64,000 nucleotides of DNA from Bog-756 sp963696495 (GCA_963696495.1 CAVOKJ010000002.1:1647646-1711645); one strand, 5' to 3'; shown: positions 7,980 to 20,012, counted from the stretch's first letter. Notes: generated by a model from the letters alone, not told the origin. Translations and numbers: made by a program.

Positions 7980-9874
7980 CCGATCACGCTCTGCACGCAC
8001 TCCTGGGCATCGAGAACCGCCCGGATGCGGCTGCGGGGGGACGGCAGGTAGTGCGTGAAGTAGCGGGCCCCCTCGGTCAGCACGCCGAGCAGGGACAGGT
8101 TCACCTGGACCTGACCGGAGGTGTCATAGGGATGGAAATGATCCGTGATGGCCACACTCCCCACCGGCGTGCTCCCGTAGCTCATCTGGGTCAGGCGTCC
8201 GTTGGCGTAGAGGCGATTGAGCAGCGGCGAGCTGGAGCGGGCCAGCGAGGGAAGATCCAGATGGCCCCGGACCACGCCGTTGACGGTCACCGTCGTCTCC
8301 TCGTCGAGCTCGGTGGACCGGAGCGTCACCCGCCCGTCGGGGCTCGCCTTCACCTCGGGATTCGGTCCGAACGGGATGCGCACGACCCCGGCGTCGAGCA
8401 GCGCCAGCAGCTGTTGGGAGCGCAGGGGCGGTGGCCCGGCCTCGAGCCGGTTGATCCTTCCCCGGATGTTCGTCTGGAAGTCGAGGTAGGACTCGTAGGT
8501 GAGCCCACCGAACTCGATGACCGAGCGCAGCTGGTCACGCAGGATGCGAAGGACCTCGAGAGCCGCCTTGACCGGGCTGCCCCCGATGGCCAGGGCCTCG
8601 TCGAGGTCGGACTCGATCACGTCGTAGACCCGTGATTCGTAGTCGTCGCTCGACCGGAAGTGGTCGCCGGCACCGGCGAACAGATGGCTGGCCGGCTCGA
8701 ACCGACCGTAGACGGGCTCGTACTGCTCGACGACGGCATCGAAGTCGCCGCTCGCCCATGCTTCGCTGAGACGACGCCGGACATCGGCCGAGTCGGGCTC
8801 GCCCGACTTCAACAGGGCCGCATGGGTGAGATACCGGGCCTGCATCTCGGCGAAGAGCAGGGGAAGCAGATCGTGGCGGAAGTCCACCTGCCGCCGGACG
8901 GTCGACCCCTCCGGGTTGGTCAGGGCGGCGATCCTCTCGGGCGTGCAGACGACCGGCTTGTACTCGCCGTAGGGATCCACGCCGTGGGCCGACTTGGCAC
9001 AGTAGGGCACCCCGGATCGCGAGTAGAGGTAGACGATCGGCTCGTTGCCGCTGCGCACGTAGCGCAGGCGGTCGCCCATCTCCTCGAAGTTCCCCCCGCG
9101 CCCGACGGTGAGCGCGGTCAGCAGATCGAATCCGACGAGTCCCATACCGGCGACGGCCACCGGGGCACCGGCGGGCACCGGCTCGTCGAAGAACTCGACC
9201 GGGTAGGGGCGCAGATAGCGTACGTCCGAACCACCACCGGTGGACTCGTCGTTCCAGGTGTGGCCGGAGGTGAGCACCACGTGGTTCACGCACAGGGTCC
9301 GTCCGTTGTCGAGCACGACCGACTCCCGACCACCACCGCCGGGCATGATGTCCACCGCCGCCGCGTAGTGCCGCACGACTTCGAGGTTCTTCGGCGCGTG
9401 GAGCATGAGGGTTTCGTAGAACCACACCAGGTACTCGCCCATGAGGCGCCTGGGCAGGTAGTCGGTGGGGAGGATCGGCGTGCCGGTGGCACTGATCCGG
9501 CATTCGTGTCCCGACCACCGATAGCCGCTCTCGACGGCCCATTCGTAGAGACCGACGGCATAGGGAGGGTCCTCGTCGCCGTCCGGTGACGCGTAGAGGG
9601 ACAGTTGACCACACGGATTGTTGAGGACCAGATAGTCGGGTTGCTCCTTGGCGTAGACGCCGCCACCCATCTGTCCGGGCTCGATCACGTGGACGCGGAC
9701 GAACGCATCGGTGCGGCGGGCCTGTGCCACCGTGCGCTCGAGGACGCAGAGCCCCCACGAGCCGAAGCCCACGATGGCGAACTCGATGAGCCGGCCGTCG
9801 CCACCCGCACCCGGGGCCTCATCCGGACGCGCGCCACCCGATGGTGCTTCTGTTGACCGACGCGACAGCTCCAT
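7976..9874 (-). CDS. Large FAD/NAD(P)-binding protein (NAD_binding_9-type)
   Basis: A 632-residue soluble flavoprotein candidate. After about 25 poorly ordered residues it has the dinucleotide motif IVGFGSWGLCVLER, then GQMGGGVYAKEQPDYLVLNN, which resembles the FAD-binding start of the FAD-NAD(P)-binding family (PF13454-like). A second nucleotide-binding motif VAVAGMGLVGFDLLTAL lies near residue 230. Known members of similar size include N-oxygenating enzymes of secondary metabolism (for example the nitrosuccinate-forming CreE type), but I cannot assign a reaction. ATG at 9874 follows an AAGGGG about 12 nt upstream. It is divergent from the aldo/keto reductase-amidohydrolase-adenylation operon, sharing a 189-bp promoter space that is visibly poorer in G+C. 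Confidence 0.8.
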   Translation of the reverse strand: MELSRRSTEAPSGGARPDEAPGAGGDGRLIEFAIVGFGSWGLCVLERTVAQARRTDAFVRVHVIEPGQMGGGVYAKEQPDYLVLNNPCGQLSLYASPDGDEDPPYAVGLYEWAVESGYRWSGHECRISATGTPILPTDYLPRRLMGEYLVWFYETLMLHAPKNLEVVRHYAAAVDIMPGGGGRESVVLDNGRTLCVNHVVLTSGHTWNDESTGGGSDVRYLRPYPVEFFDEPVPAGAPVAVAGMGLVGFDLLTALTVGRGGNFEEMGDRLRYVRSGNEPIVYLYSRSGVPYCAKSAHGVDPYGEYKPVVCTPERIAALTNPEGSTVRRQVDFRHDLLPLLFAEMQARYLTHAALLKSGEPDSADVRRRLSEAWASGDFDAVVEQYEPVYGRFEPASHLFAGAGDHFRSSDDYESRVYDVIESDLDEALAIGGSPVKAALEVLRILRDQLRSVIEFGGLTYESYLDFQTNIRGRINRLEAGPPPLRSQQLLALLDAGVVRIPFGPNPEVKASPDGRVTLRSTELDEETTVTVNGVVRGHLDLPSLARSSSPLLNRLYANGRLTQMSYGSTPVGSVAITDHFHPYDTSGQVQVNLSLLGVLTEGARYFTHYLPSPRSRIRAVLDAQECVQSVIG

Positions 9875-10063
9875 GTTTACTGCAGCCCCTTCTTCACCAT
9901 TGCAGCAAAATCAATGCGGCTCTATCGATGGTATGTCCGCGAATTGCACTTGCACAAGGCCCTGTCGAAATGTCAATTCGGTCGGTAGAATGGGCAGTCT
10001 TCGGGACAGGGATTCGCCGTTGCTCTAGCCGCAGCAGCCGCGACTGACAGAAATGAGACGAGG
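9875..10063. promoter_or_regulatory. Divergent promoter region, locally low G+C
   Basis: This 189-bp space between two divergent operons is clearly richer in A+T than the rest of the window, as expected for promoters. TAGAAT at 9986-9991 could be a -10 hexamer for the rightward operon, but no good -35 is found at the right spacing. On the other strand a TTGTGC/TACCAT pair is possible. No repeat or palindromic operator stands out. Confidence 0.35.
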
Positions 10064-10936
10064 GTGGGCGCCTCCGGCACGCTTCAATTGGGGAGTCTGG
10101 TCGTGCATCGGCTCGGCTACGGGACCATGCAACTGACCGGTCCCGGTGTGTGGGGTCCCCCCGCAGACGGCGACGGCGCCGTGCGGGCGATCCGCCGGGC
10201 GGTCGGGCTGGGCGTCGACCTGATCGACACCGCCGATTCCTACGGGCCCGAGGTGGCCGAGGAGTTGGTCCGCCAGGCGCTCCATCCGTACCCGGCCGGG
10301 GTCACCGTCGCCACCAAGGCGGGACTCACCCGGGCGGGACCCGACCAGTGGGAGCCGTGCGGTCGGCCGGACTACCTGAAGCGCCAGTGCGAGGGGAGCC
10401 TCCGTCGACTCGGTGTCGACCGCATCGACCTGTTCCAGCTGCACCGGGTCGATCCCGAGGTTCCCGCCGACGAGCAGTTCGGTGCACTCCGGGAGCTCCG
10501 CGATGCCGGGATGGTGACCGAGGTCGGGCTGTCCGAGGTGACCGTCGACCAGATCGAGCAGGCCCGGCGGGTCGTTCCCGTCGTCAGCGTGCAGAACCAG
10601 TACAACCTCGCCATGCGCGGGGCCGAAGACGTCCTCGAACACTGCGAACGGCACGGGATCGGATTCATCCCGTGGTTCCCGCTGGCCAGCGGGAAGCTCT
10701 GCCGCGACGGCGGGCCGGTCGACACCATCGCCCGGGAGCTCGGGGCGACCGTGGCCCAGGTGTGCCTGGCCTGGCTGCTCCGTCGATCCCCGGTGATGCT
10801 GCCCATCCCCGGCACGATGTCGATCGACCATCTGGACGAGAACTGTGCGGCGAGCGAGATCCAGCTGTCCGACGCCCACTACGAGGAATTGAGCCAAGCC
10901 CGCAAGCCGTTGCGCCGGTGGGCGCTGGCCGGCTGA
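10064..10936 (+). CDS. Aldo/keto reductase
   Basis: A 290-residue (alpha/beta)8 NADPH-dependent reductase. The catalytic tetrad is visible: Asp in DLIDTADSYG, Tyr in the same motif, Lys in VATKAGL and His in LFQLHRVD. The C-terminal NADP-binding region includes LPIPGTMSIDHLDEN. It is of the oxidoreductase type often seen in actinobacterial gene clusters; substrate unknown. GTG at 10064 is preceded by GACGAGG, so it is a plausible start; a GTG further in (VVHRLGYGTMQ) is the main alternative. The amidohydrolase begins 17 bp after its stop, so the genes are co-transcribed. Confidence 0.88.
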   Translation: MGASGTLQLGSLVVHRLGYGTMQLTGPGVWGPPADGDGAVRAIRRAVGLGVDLIDTADSYGPEVAEELVRQALHPYPAGVTVATKAGLTRAGPDQWEPCGRPDYLKRQCEGSLRRLGVDRIDLFQLHRVDPEVPADEQFGALRELRDAGMVTEVGLSEVTVDQIEQARRVVPVVSVQNQYNLAMRGAEDVLEHCERHGIGFIPWFPLASGKLCRDGGPVDTIARELGATVAQVCLAWLLRRSPVMLPIPGTMSIDHLDENCAASEIQLSDAHYEELSQARKPLRRWALAG

Positions 10937-10953
10937 GTGGGGGGATCGAGCAG

Positions 10954-12720
10954 ATGAGCGCCGATCTGGTGATTCGAAACGGGACGCTCGCCGACGGGAC
11001 CGGTGGGCCGCTCCGCCGCGCCGACGTCGCCATCACCGGCGACCGGATCACCGAGGTGGGTGGCGCCATCGCCAAGGGCAGGCGTGAGCTCGACGCCGAC
11101 GGCCTGTTGGTGACCCCTGGATTCGTCGATCCCCACACCCACTACGACGGCCAGGCCACCTGGGACCCACTGCTGGCACCTTCCTCGCACCACGGGGTCA
11201 CGACGGTGGCGATGGGCAACTGCGGCGTGGGATTCGCCCCGGTCGCACCCGACCACCATGACTGGCTCATCGCCACGATGGAAGGCGTGGAGGACATCCC
11301 CGGCACGGCACTCCACGAGGGGTTGCAGTGGGACTGGGAGTCCTTCCCCGAGTACCTCGACGCGCTCGAGGGACAGCCGCGGACCATCGACGTCGCCACC
11401 CACGTCCCCCACGCCGCACTGCGCGCCTTCGTGATGGGCGAGCGGGGGGGCGACCCGGCCGAGCATCCCGACGACGATGAGCTCGAGACCATGGCGAAGC
11501 TCCTGCACCAGGGACTGGATGCCGGCGCCCTGGGGGTGACCACGTCGCGCACCGAGCGGCACCGCACCAGCGCCGGCGAGAGCCTCGGGACCCTCCGGGC
11601 CCGGGAGCCGGAGCTGATGACCCTGGCCACCACTCTCCGGGCCAGCGGGAGGGGCGTCTTCCAATTCCTCAGTGACAGCTACCGCACGACGGACGACGCG
11701 TTCGCCCGGGCCGAGTTCGCACTGGTCGACGCCTTCGCCCGGGCGAGCGGACGGCCCGTCAGCTACACGGTGCAACAGGACGTCGCCGCACCGGAGCGGT
11801 GGCGGGACCTGATGGACCTGGCCGTCACCCTCCGGGCGGACGGTCTCGACGTGAAGGCCCAGGTCGCCCCCCGCCCGATCGGCGTGCTGCTCGGACTGGA
11901 GGCTTCGGCCAACGTGTTCACCCCGTCGCGTGCCTACGCCAGGATCGCCGGTCTGCCGCTGGCCGAGCGGGTGGCGGCGCTGGGCGACCCCGAGCGACGG
12001 AAGAAGATCCTCGAGGGCCACGCCCACCTGACCTCGGGCCCGGACGCCTTCGAGGGCTACGCGTTCTTCGGCCGCTTCGACGACATGTACCTCCTCGACG
12101 ACCCGGTCGACTACAACTTCGACAGCACGCAGTCACTCGGCGCCGTGGCCCGGCGCACCGGTGTCGACCCCCGTGAGCTCGCCTACGATGCACAGCTCCG
12201 GCGTGGCGGGCGCCAGCTCATCTACACCCCGATGTTCAACTTCGCCCACCGAAACCTCGACGCCGTCCGCGAGATGATCACCTCACCGGTCGCCATGTTC
12301 GGGCTCTCCGACGCCGGCGCCCACTGCGGGCAGATCTGCGACGGGAGCATGACCACGACGTACCTGTCCATGTGGGCCCGCGACTTCGGGGACGGGTACG
12401 GGCTGCCCCTCGCATCCGTGGTGCACCAGCTGACCCGGCGACCGGCCGCGCACTTCGGCTGGCTCGACCGGGGTGTGGTGGCGCCGGGGCTGCTGGCCGA
12501 CCTCAATGTGATCGACCTCGAGCACCTGGAGTGTGCGCCCCCGGAGATCACCGCCGATCTGCCCGCCGGCGGTCGCCGCCTCCTCCAGGCCGCCCGGGGC
12601 TACCGGTGGACGGTGAAACGGGGGGCGGTGACCTTCGAGGACGGCGTCCCCACCGGTGCCCGACCGGGGCGGCTCGTCCGGGGCGAGCAGCCGGGCCCGA
12701 CGGAAGGATCCCGGCGATGA
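10954..12720 (+). CDS. Amidohydrolase, N-acyl-D-amino-acid deacylase (D-aminoacylase) family
   Basis: A 588-residue metal-dependent amidohydrolase. The small N-terminal beta domain (DLVIRNGTLADGTGG) is followed by the metal-binding PGFVDPHTHYDGQ. GVTTVAMGNCGVGFAP and the late Asp in GLSDAGAHCG complete the subtype-III amidohydrolase pattern of D-aminoacylases. It would hydrolyse an N-acyl or cyclic amide bond; the natural substrate is not predictable. ATG at 10954; its stop overlaps the ATG of the adenylation enzyme (ATGA), so translation is coupled. Coupling to an amino-acid-activating enzyme suggests the substrate is an acylated amino acid, as inference. Confidence 0.85.
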   Translation: MSADLVIRNGTLADGTGGPLRRADVAITGDRITEVGGAIAKGRRELDADGLLVTPGFVDPHTHYDGQATWDPLLAPSSHHGVTTVAMGNCGVGFAPVAPDHHDWLIATMEGVEDIPGTALHEGLQWDWESFPEYLDALEGQPRTIDVATHVPHAALRAFVMGERGGDPAEHPDDDELETMAKLLHQGLDAGALGVTTSRTERHRTSAGESLGTLRAREPELMTLATTLRASGRGVFQFLSDSYRTTDDAFARAEFALVDAFARASGRPVSYTVQQDVAAPERWRDLMDLAVTLRADGLDVKAQVAPRPIGVLLGLEASANVFTPSRAYARIAGLPLAERVAALGDPERRKKILEGHAHLTSGPDAFEGYAFFGRFDDMYLLDDPVDYNFDSTQSLGAVARRTGVDPRELAYDAQLRRGGRQLIYTPMFNFAHRNLDAVREMITSPVAMFGLSDAGAHCGQICDGSMTTTYLSMWARDFGDGYGLPLASVVHQLTRRPAAHFGWLDRGVVAPGLLADLNVIDLEHLECAPPEITADLPAGGRRLLQAARGYRWTVKRGAVTFEDGVPTGARPGRLVRGEQPGPTEGSRR

Positions 12721-14264
12721 GCCCGAGCGACGTCCTCTCGGCCATCGTCGAGTGGGCCGGCCATGAGCCGACGGCCCCCGCCGTCCAGGACCTGGACCGG
12801 GCCCTGACCTACGGCGAACTGGTCGACGAAGTGGCCCGCCTGGCGGGCGGGCTGGCCGCCCGGGGGGTCGAGGAGGGCGACCGGGTGGCGCTCCACCTGC
12901 CCAACTCGGTCGACTTCGTCGTCACCGCCCTCGCCAGCCTGTGGGTCGGCGCCATCTTCGTGCCGCTCGCCGTCACCGATCCACCGGCGCGGGTGGCCGC
13001 CATCGTGGCCGACTGCACCCCGAAGGTGGTGGTGACCGGTGACGAGGTCGAGCCCGGCGATCACGCCGCTCCCGGAGGCACCCCATGGGTGACGCTCCCC
13101 GACCTCCTGGGGCCGGGGACGGAGCCGGCCGCCCCCCTCACGCCCGACCCGGCACGGGTCGCCTATGCCATCTACACCTCGGGCACGACGGGCCGGCCGA
13201 AGGGGGTCCTGATCGGCAACGGGGCGTTCGCCGCCGCCGTCAGCTCGTCGGCGACGATCCTCGGGCTCGATCACTCGACGCGGGCGCTGTGTGTGTCGCC
13301 CTTCTACTTCGACGGCTCGTTCGGCACCCTCTTCCCGACCCTGTTCGTCGGCGGCGCCCTGGTGATCCGGCCCCGCGAGTCGCTGCTCTTCCCGCGCACC
13401 TTCTTCCGGGCCGTGCAGCGGGAGGCCATCACCTACACCGGGTTCTCACCCAGTTACCTGAGGCTGCTGCTCGCCAGCCCCGAGATCGACAAGTTGAGGG
13501 GGAGCACGCTCGAGATCGTGGCCCTGGGCGGGGAGGCGAGCTCCCCCGCCGAGGTCAGGGCCCTCTGGGAGGCGGCGCCGGGCGTCCGGGTCTTCAACCG
13601 CTACGGGCCGACCGAGACCACGATCGCCGTCACCCACGTCGAGCTCACTCCCGAGCTGCTGGCCGACGGCACCGTTCCCATCGGGTGCCCCCATCCCGGA
13701 GTCTCCTTCCACCTGCTCGACGAAGACGGCCGACCCGTCGACGGAACGGACCGGGTGGGCGAGCTGTACATCGGGGGCTCCCAGCTGATGAGCTGTTACT
13801 GGGGTGCCCCCGGCCTCACCACCGACGTGATGAGGACCGACGTGGTGCCGCAGACCACCGTCTACCGGACCGGTGACCTGGTCTACGTGGACCACCGGGG
13901 CAACTACCACTACGTCGACCGCGCCGACCGGGTGATCAAGCGACTCGGCGTGCGCATCTCCCTGCTCGAAGTGGCGGACGCCATGCGGAGCCTGCCCGGA
14001 GTGTCCACCGCCGCCTGCGTGGTCTTCCACAACGAGGGAGAGGTCGGCATCGCCGCCTTCGTCGTCACCGACGGGTCGGTGCCCGCGCTCGATCTGCGCA
14101 CCGGGGCGAGGGAACAGCTGCCCGACACCATGCTCCCCGATCGGATCGAGTTGGTCGACGAGCTCCCCATGACCCGGTCGAGCAAGCTCGACGAGCGTCG
14201 GCTCCTGGCCGAGGCCGGTCTGCTCGAGCCCGACAGCGACGCCCCGCGGAGCGCCATCGCCTGA
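12717..14264 (+). CDS. Stand-alone NRPS-like adenylation (AMP-forming) enzyme
   Basis: A 515-residue ANL-superfamily enzyme. Core motifs are complete: A3 YTSGTTGRPKG, A5 NRYGPTETT, A7 YRTGDLVYVD, A8 around RADRVIKRLGVRI, and the catalytic Lys near the C-terminus in RSSKLDERR. The NRYGPTE form is that of NRPS amino-acid adenylation domains rather than acyl-CoA synthetases. No carrier-protein (no GGxS site) or condensation domain is attached, and none is encoded nearby, so the activated acyl-AMP must pass to CoA, a separate carrier or directly to an amine. Start is the ATG inside the amidohydrolase stop. A GNAT acyltransferase is convergent just downstream. Confidence 0.88.
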   Translation: MSPSDVLSAIVEWAGHEPTAPAVQDLDRALTYGELVDEVARLAGGLAARGVEEGDRVALHLPNSVDFVVTALASLWVGAIFVPLAVTDPPARVAAIVADCTPKVVVTGDEVEPGDHAAPGGTPWVTLPDLLGPGTEPAAPLTPDPARVAYAIYTSGTTGRPKGVLIGNGAFAAAVSSSATILGLDHSTRALCVSPFYFDGSFGTLFPTLFVGGALVIRPRESLLFPRTFFRAVQREAITYTGFSPSYLRLLLASPEIDKLRGSTLEIVALGGEASSPAEVRALWEAAPGVRVFNRYGPTETTIAVTHVELTPELLADGTVPIGCPHPGVSFHLLDEDGRPVDGTDRVGELYIGGSQLMSCYWGAPGLTTDVMRTDVVPQTTVYRTGDLVYVDHRGNYHYVDRADRVIKRLGVRISLLEVADAMRSLPGVSTAACVVFHNEGEVGIAAFVVTDGSVPALDLRTGAREQLPDTMLPDRIELVDELPMTRSSKLDERRLLAEAGLLEPDSDAPRSAIA

Positions 14265-14281
14265 CCGGGTCCGGTGCCCTC

Positions 14282-15037
14282 CTAGGCCGCGCCGAGCACC
14301 CAGCGGGGCCGTGACCAGAGCTGCAGGTACTCCACCACGGTGAACCCGAGCTGTCGGTACAGCCGCTCCGCCGCCACCGAGGAATGGAGCAGTGACCCGG
14401 TCGCCCCCTCCTCGAACTGGTGGTCGAACACGGCCTCCAACAACCGCCGCCCGTAGCCCCGACCCTGGCAGTCCGACCGGGTCGCCATGGACCAGATCAC
14501 CACCAGCCCGTCCTGCCTGACCGTGGTCACGCAGGACACCAGGTCACCGTCGGCACGGACGCCCCACACGGACTGGTCACCCTCGCGCACGGCCCGGTCG
14601 GGGATGGCGACGGCGGCCGAGGCATCGTCGATGCCGTAGGTGTCCGCCAGCAGCCGGCGAGCGGCAGGAAGCTCGTCGACGGCGAGGGGGCCGGCCCCGG
14701 TGGTCGAGCGGCCGGAGATGTCGGGCCTCCCCACCACCATCAGCGGCAGTGCCCCGACGGAGACCCATCCCTGGGCGACGAGGCTCTGGGCGGTGGCCAG
14801 GCCGGGTCCGGCGAGCATGATGATGGCCGGCTTCTTCAGACCGAGCGCCGGTTCGAGGCACCTCCCGGTGAGCACCTCGGCGTCGGCCGAATGACAGCAG
14901 GCCAGGTTGTAGTCGACGCACCGCTGCCCGCTGAAGGCGACCCACCAGTCGTCGCCGACCTCGAGTTCGCCCGGCTGCGCCCAGATCCGGGCGGCCCTCC
15001 CGAGGACTCGCCACAGGTCATCAGGGGTCTCGGGCAC
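14282..15037 (-). CDS. GNAT-family N-acetyltransferase
   Basis: A 251-residue protein. The C-terminal 110 residues are a GNAT domain: strand VVIWSMATRSDCQGRGYGRR contains the acetyl-CoA loop (QGRGYG), followed by SSVAAERLYRQLGFTVVEY. The N-terminal half (about 130 residues) carries several Cys and a second domain-like segment without clear motif. Substrate unknown. It is convergent with the adenylation enzyme across only 17 bp and could be the last step of the same small pathway, but being on the other strand it need not be. Confidence 0.8.
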   Translation of the reverse strand: MPETPDDLWRVLGRAARIWAQPGELEVGDDWWVAFSGQRCVDYNLACCHSADAEVLTGRCLEPALGLKKPAIIMLAGPGLATAQSLVAQGWVSVGALPLMVVGRPDISGRSTTGAGPLAVDELPAARRLLADTYGIDDASAAVAIPDRAVREGDQSVWGVRADGDLVSCVTTVRQDGLVVIWSMATRSDCQGRGYGRRLLEAVFDHQFEEGATGSLLHSSVAAERLYRQLGFTVVEYLQLWSRPRWVLGAA

Positions 15038-15100
15038 CGACGAGCACTATAGCCATGCCCGACCGGGCCGATCCCGCCCTGCTGATGCCGCAGCCTGCGG

Positions 15101-15856
15101 TCAGAAGCCCGGGAACGCCTGGCGCAGGGTATCCAGCGCCGCGCCGACGACCGCACCCGGCGTGTGCTCGGGGTCGAGGCGTCCGTAGACGAGTCGGATG
15201 AATGCCTCGGACGGCAGGTCGAGCTCGGGGTCGGCGACGGGCACGCTCCCGGCCAGGGTGACCGAGTCCGCCCCCAGCTCCACCGTGAAGTCGCGGCGCG
15301 GGTCACTGGTCCGGACGTGCAGGGTCTCGGTGCGGCCGACGGGCCTTCCGGCGAACCCGGCGATCACCGAGAGGTTGTCGATCACCATTCGCGCCGCGGT
15401 GTCGGGAAGGACGGCGGCCGGGTCGAGCACCACCTCGACGTCCCAGGTGTGGAGGGCGTGCTCGTTCAACCGCAACCCGACGAATCCGTCGAAGTCGAGG
15501 TCGAACGGCCCCATGGCGGCTCGGAACTGGTCCCGTCGGTCGTCACTGAGGCCGGCGAGGCTCGACACCAGCGACTCGTCGGCCGCGAGTGCGTCCGCCG
15601 CCTGGGAGTCGGGTGTTTTGGCGTTCCACTCGTCCCAGGTGGCCTGGTTCAGGTCTCCACTCGTCTCGCGGCCGTGCACGACGTCCTCGAAGCGCCGGCG
15701 GAGGATGACGGCCCCGGACCCGAGGTGGGACAGGACATCGGCGACGGTCCACTCGCTCGGGTAGGCCTGCCGCCGCAACTGGGCGGGTTCGAGGCCGTCC
15801 ACGATGCGCTGCAGCCGCTCCACCGAGGCGTGCAGTGCCGAAAGCTCTTCACTCAT
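15101..15856 (-). CDS. Maleylpyruvate isomerase-fold (DinB-like) mycothiol-dependent family protein
   Basis: A 251-residue protein with an N-terminal DinB/MDMPI four-helix domain (QAYPSEWTVADVLSHLGSGA, then LNEHALHTWDVEVVLDP with the metal-ligand His residues) and a C-terminal alpha/beta domain (residues about 170-251) typical of the MDMPI family. Members are zinc-dependent thiol transferases/isomerases using mycothiol, or uncharacterised relatives. ATG at 15856 is preferred; the upstream frame extension has no coding character. It is divergent from the aldehyde dehydrogenase. Confidence 0.83.
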   Translation of the reverse strand: MSEELSALHASVERLQRIVDGLEPAQLRRQAYPSEWTVADVLSHLGSGAVILRRRFEDVVHGRETSGDLNQATWDEWNAKTPDSQAADALAADESLVSSLAGLSDDRRDQFRAAMGPFDLDFDGFVGLRLNEHALHTWDVEVVLDPAAVLPDTAARMVIDNLSVIAGFAGRPVGRTETLHVRTSDPRRDFTVELGADSVTLAGSVPVADPELDLPSEAFIRLVYGRLDPEHTPGAVVGAALDTLRQAFPGF

Positions 15857-16059
15857 GCTCGTCCGATCGTCCTGGCGGCGCCGCTGTCGAATCCTGGCCC
15901 GCGGTCCCCTGATTTGGCCAGGTCCGGACGCCTGCGTCAAATGCCCCGGCGCCCTGGGGCCCCTCGGATGGGCGAGATCCGGACCCGCTGGCGCCCGCGG
16001 CGTTGATCCGCGCAGAATTGGGGTAGATCCCACCCGTCCGTCGACCAACCGAGGTTCCC

Positions 16060-17445
16060 ATGGCCATCGCCACCATCAATCCAGCCACCGGTCAGACGGT
16101 GAAGACCTTCTCCGAGCTCTCCGACGAGGAGGTCGAGCGCGACCTGGCCCGGGCCGCGACCACCTTCCGTACCTACCGGCGGACCACCTTCGCGGAGCGG
16201 TCGGCCTGGATGCGGCAAGCCGGGGAGATCCTCGACTCCGAGGTCGACACCGTCGCCGAGATGATGACCACCGAGATGGGCAAGACGATCGCCGCCGCCC
16301 GCCAGGAGGTCCAGAAGTGTGCGAAGGCGTGCCGCTACTTCGCCCAGCACGCCGAGGAGTTCCTGGCCGACGAGCCGGCCGACGCCGACGCGGTGGGAGC
16401 CACCACGGCCTACGCCCGTTACCAGCCGCTCGGACCGGTCCTCGCCGTCATGCCGTGGAACTTCCCCCTGTGGCAGGCCATGCGGTTCGCCGCTCCGGCC
16501 CTGATGGCCGGCAACGTGGGGTTGCTCAAGCACGCGTCCAATGTCCCCCAGACCGCCCTGTTCATGCAGGAGCTCTTCACGAGGGCCGGTTTTCCCGAGG
16601 GGGCGTTCCAGACACTGCTCATCGGCTCCGGCAAGGTTGAGGCCGTGCTCCGTGACCGCCGGGTGGCGGCCGTCACCCTGACCGGCTCGGGACCGGCGGG
16701 CTCCTCGGTGGCGTCCATCGCCGGCGACGTCGTGAAGAAGTCGGTGCTCGAGCTCGGTGGCAGCGATCCCTTCATCGTCATGCCCTCTGCCGACCTGGCC
16801 AGGGCGGCAGCGGTCGGGGCCACCGCCCGCTGCCTCAACAACGGCCAGTCCTGCATCGCCGCCAAGCGCTTCATCGTCCACGCCGACGTCGCAGACGAGT
16901 TCGAGCAGCGGTTCGTCGAGGAGATGGCGTCGCGTGTGGTCGGGAATCCGATGGAGGAGGGAACCGACATCGGTCCCCTCGCCTCCGAGCAGCAGCGGTC
17001 CGACATCGTCGAGCTGGTGGAGGACGCCGTCGCCAAGGGTGCGGTGGCACGGTGCGGCGGTGTCGTTCCCGACGGTCCGGGGTGGTACTACCCGCCGACC
17101 GTCCTCACCGGGATCGATCCGTCGATGCGGGTGCACCTGGAGGAGGTCTTCGGTCCGGTGGCCACCCTCTACCGGGTCTCCAGCATCGGGGAGGCCATCG
17201 AGCTGGCCAACGTCACCGAGTTCGGCCTGGGCGCCAACGCCTGGACCGAGGACGAGGACGAGCGGGCCCGGCTGATCGAGGAGCTGGATGCGGGCATGGT
17301 GTTCGTCAACGGCAACGTCACGTCGTACCCGGAGCTCCCCTTCGGTGGGATCAAGACCTCGGGGTACGGCCGGGAGCTGACCGCCCACGGGATCCGCGAG
17401 TTCTGCAATCTCAAGGCCGTCTGGGTGGGGGCGCCGGCCGGCTGA
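16060..17445 (+). CDS. gabD: NAD(P)-dependent succinate-semialdehyde dehydrogenase-type aldehyde dehydrogenase
   Basis: A 461-residue ALDH. Catalytic Glu lies in LELGGSDPF and catalytic Cys in NNGQSCIAAKRF, the form typical of the short succinate-semialdehyde dehydrogenases. Also visible are MPWNFPLWQ and the late EVFGPVATLYRV. The family oxidises succinate semialdehyde to succinate with NADP+; the substrate is inferred from the motif form only. ATG at 16060. No GABA transaminase is adjacent. A 9-bp tandem repeat follows the gene. Confidence 0.9.
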   Translation: MAIATINPATGQTVKTFSELSDEEVERDLARAATTFRTYRRTTFAERSAWMRQAGEILDSEVDTVAEMMTTEMGKTIAAARQEVQKCAKACRYFAQHAEEFLADEPADADAVGATTAYARYQPLGPVLAVMPWNFPLWQAMRFAAPALMAGNVGLLKHASNVPQTALFMQELFTRAGFPEGAFQTLLIGSGKVEAVLRDRRVAAVTLTGSGPAGSSVASIAGDVVKKSVLELGGSDPFIVMPSADLARAAAVGATARCLNNGQSCIAAKRFIVHADVADEFEQRFVEEMASRVVGNPMEEGTDIGPLASEQQRSDIVELVEDAVAKGAVARCGGVVPDGPGWYYPPTVLTGIDPSMRVHLEEVFGPVATLYRVSSIGEAIELANVTEFGLGANAWTEDEDERARLIEELDAGMVFVNGNVTSYPELPFGGIKTSGYGRELTAHGIREFCNLKAVWVGAPAG

Positions 17446-17520
17446 TCCCCGGGCGACCGTCCAATCGACGGGCCCCGTGTGTCACCGGGCCCGGCCGGGC
17501 CGGCAGGTCCCGTTCGGACC

Positions 17521-17573
17521 GTCGGACCGTCGGACCGACAGACCCGACAGACCCGTCAGACCCGACAGACCCG

Positions 17574-17581
<8 letters not shown>
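17521..17581. repeat. Short tandem repeats in a convergent intergenic space
   Basis: Two 8-bp units GTCGGACC are followed by five 9-bp units of GACAGACCC/GTCAGACCC (17537-17581), the last overlapping the stop codon of the FUSC gene. Possibly slippage-prone; no hairpin terminator is evident here. Confidence 0.8.
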
Positions 17582-19916
<2,335 letters not shown>

Positions 19917-20012
19917 CGGGTCAGGGCCGGTCCCTGCGGCACCAGGTCAATGGGAACGAGTCAGACATCTCCGAGGTGAACCTACTCCGGTCGATCGTGG
20001 GAGGCTCTCATC

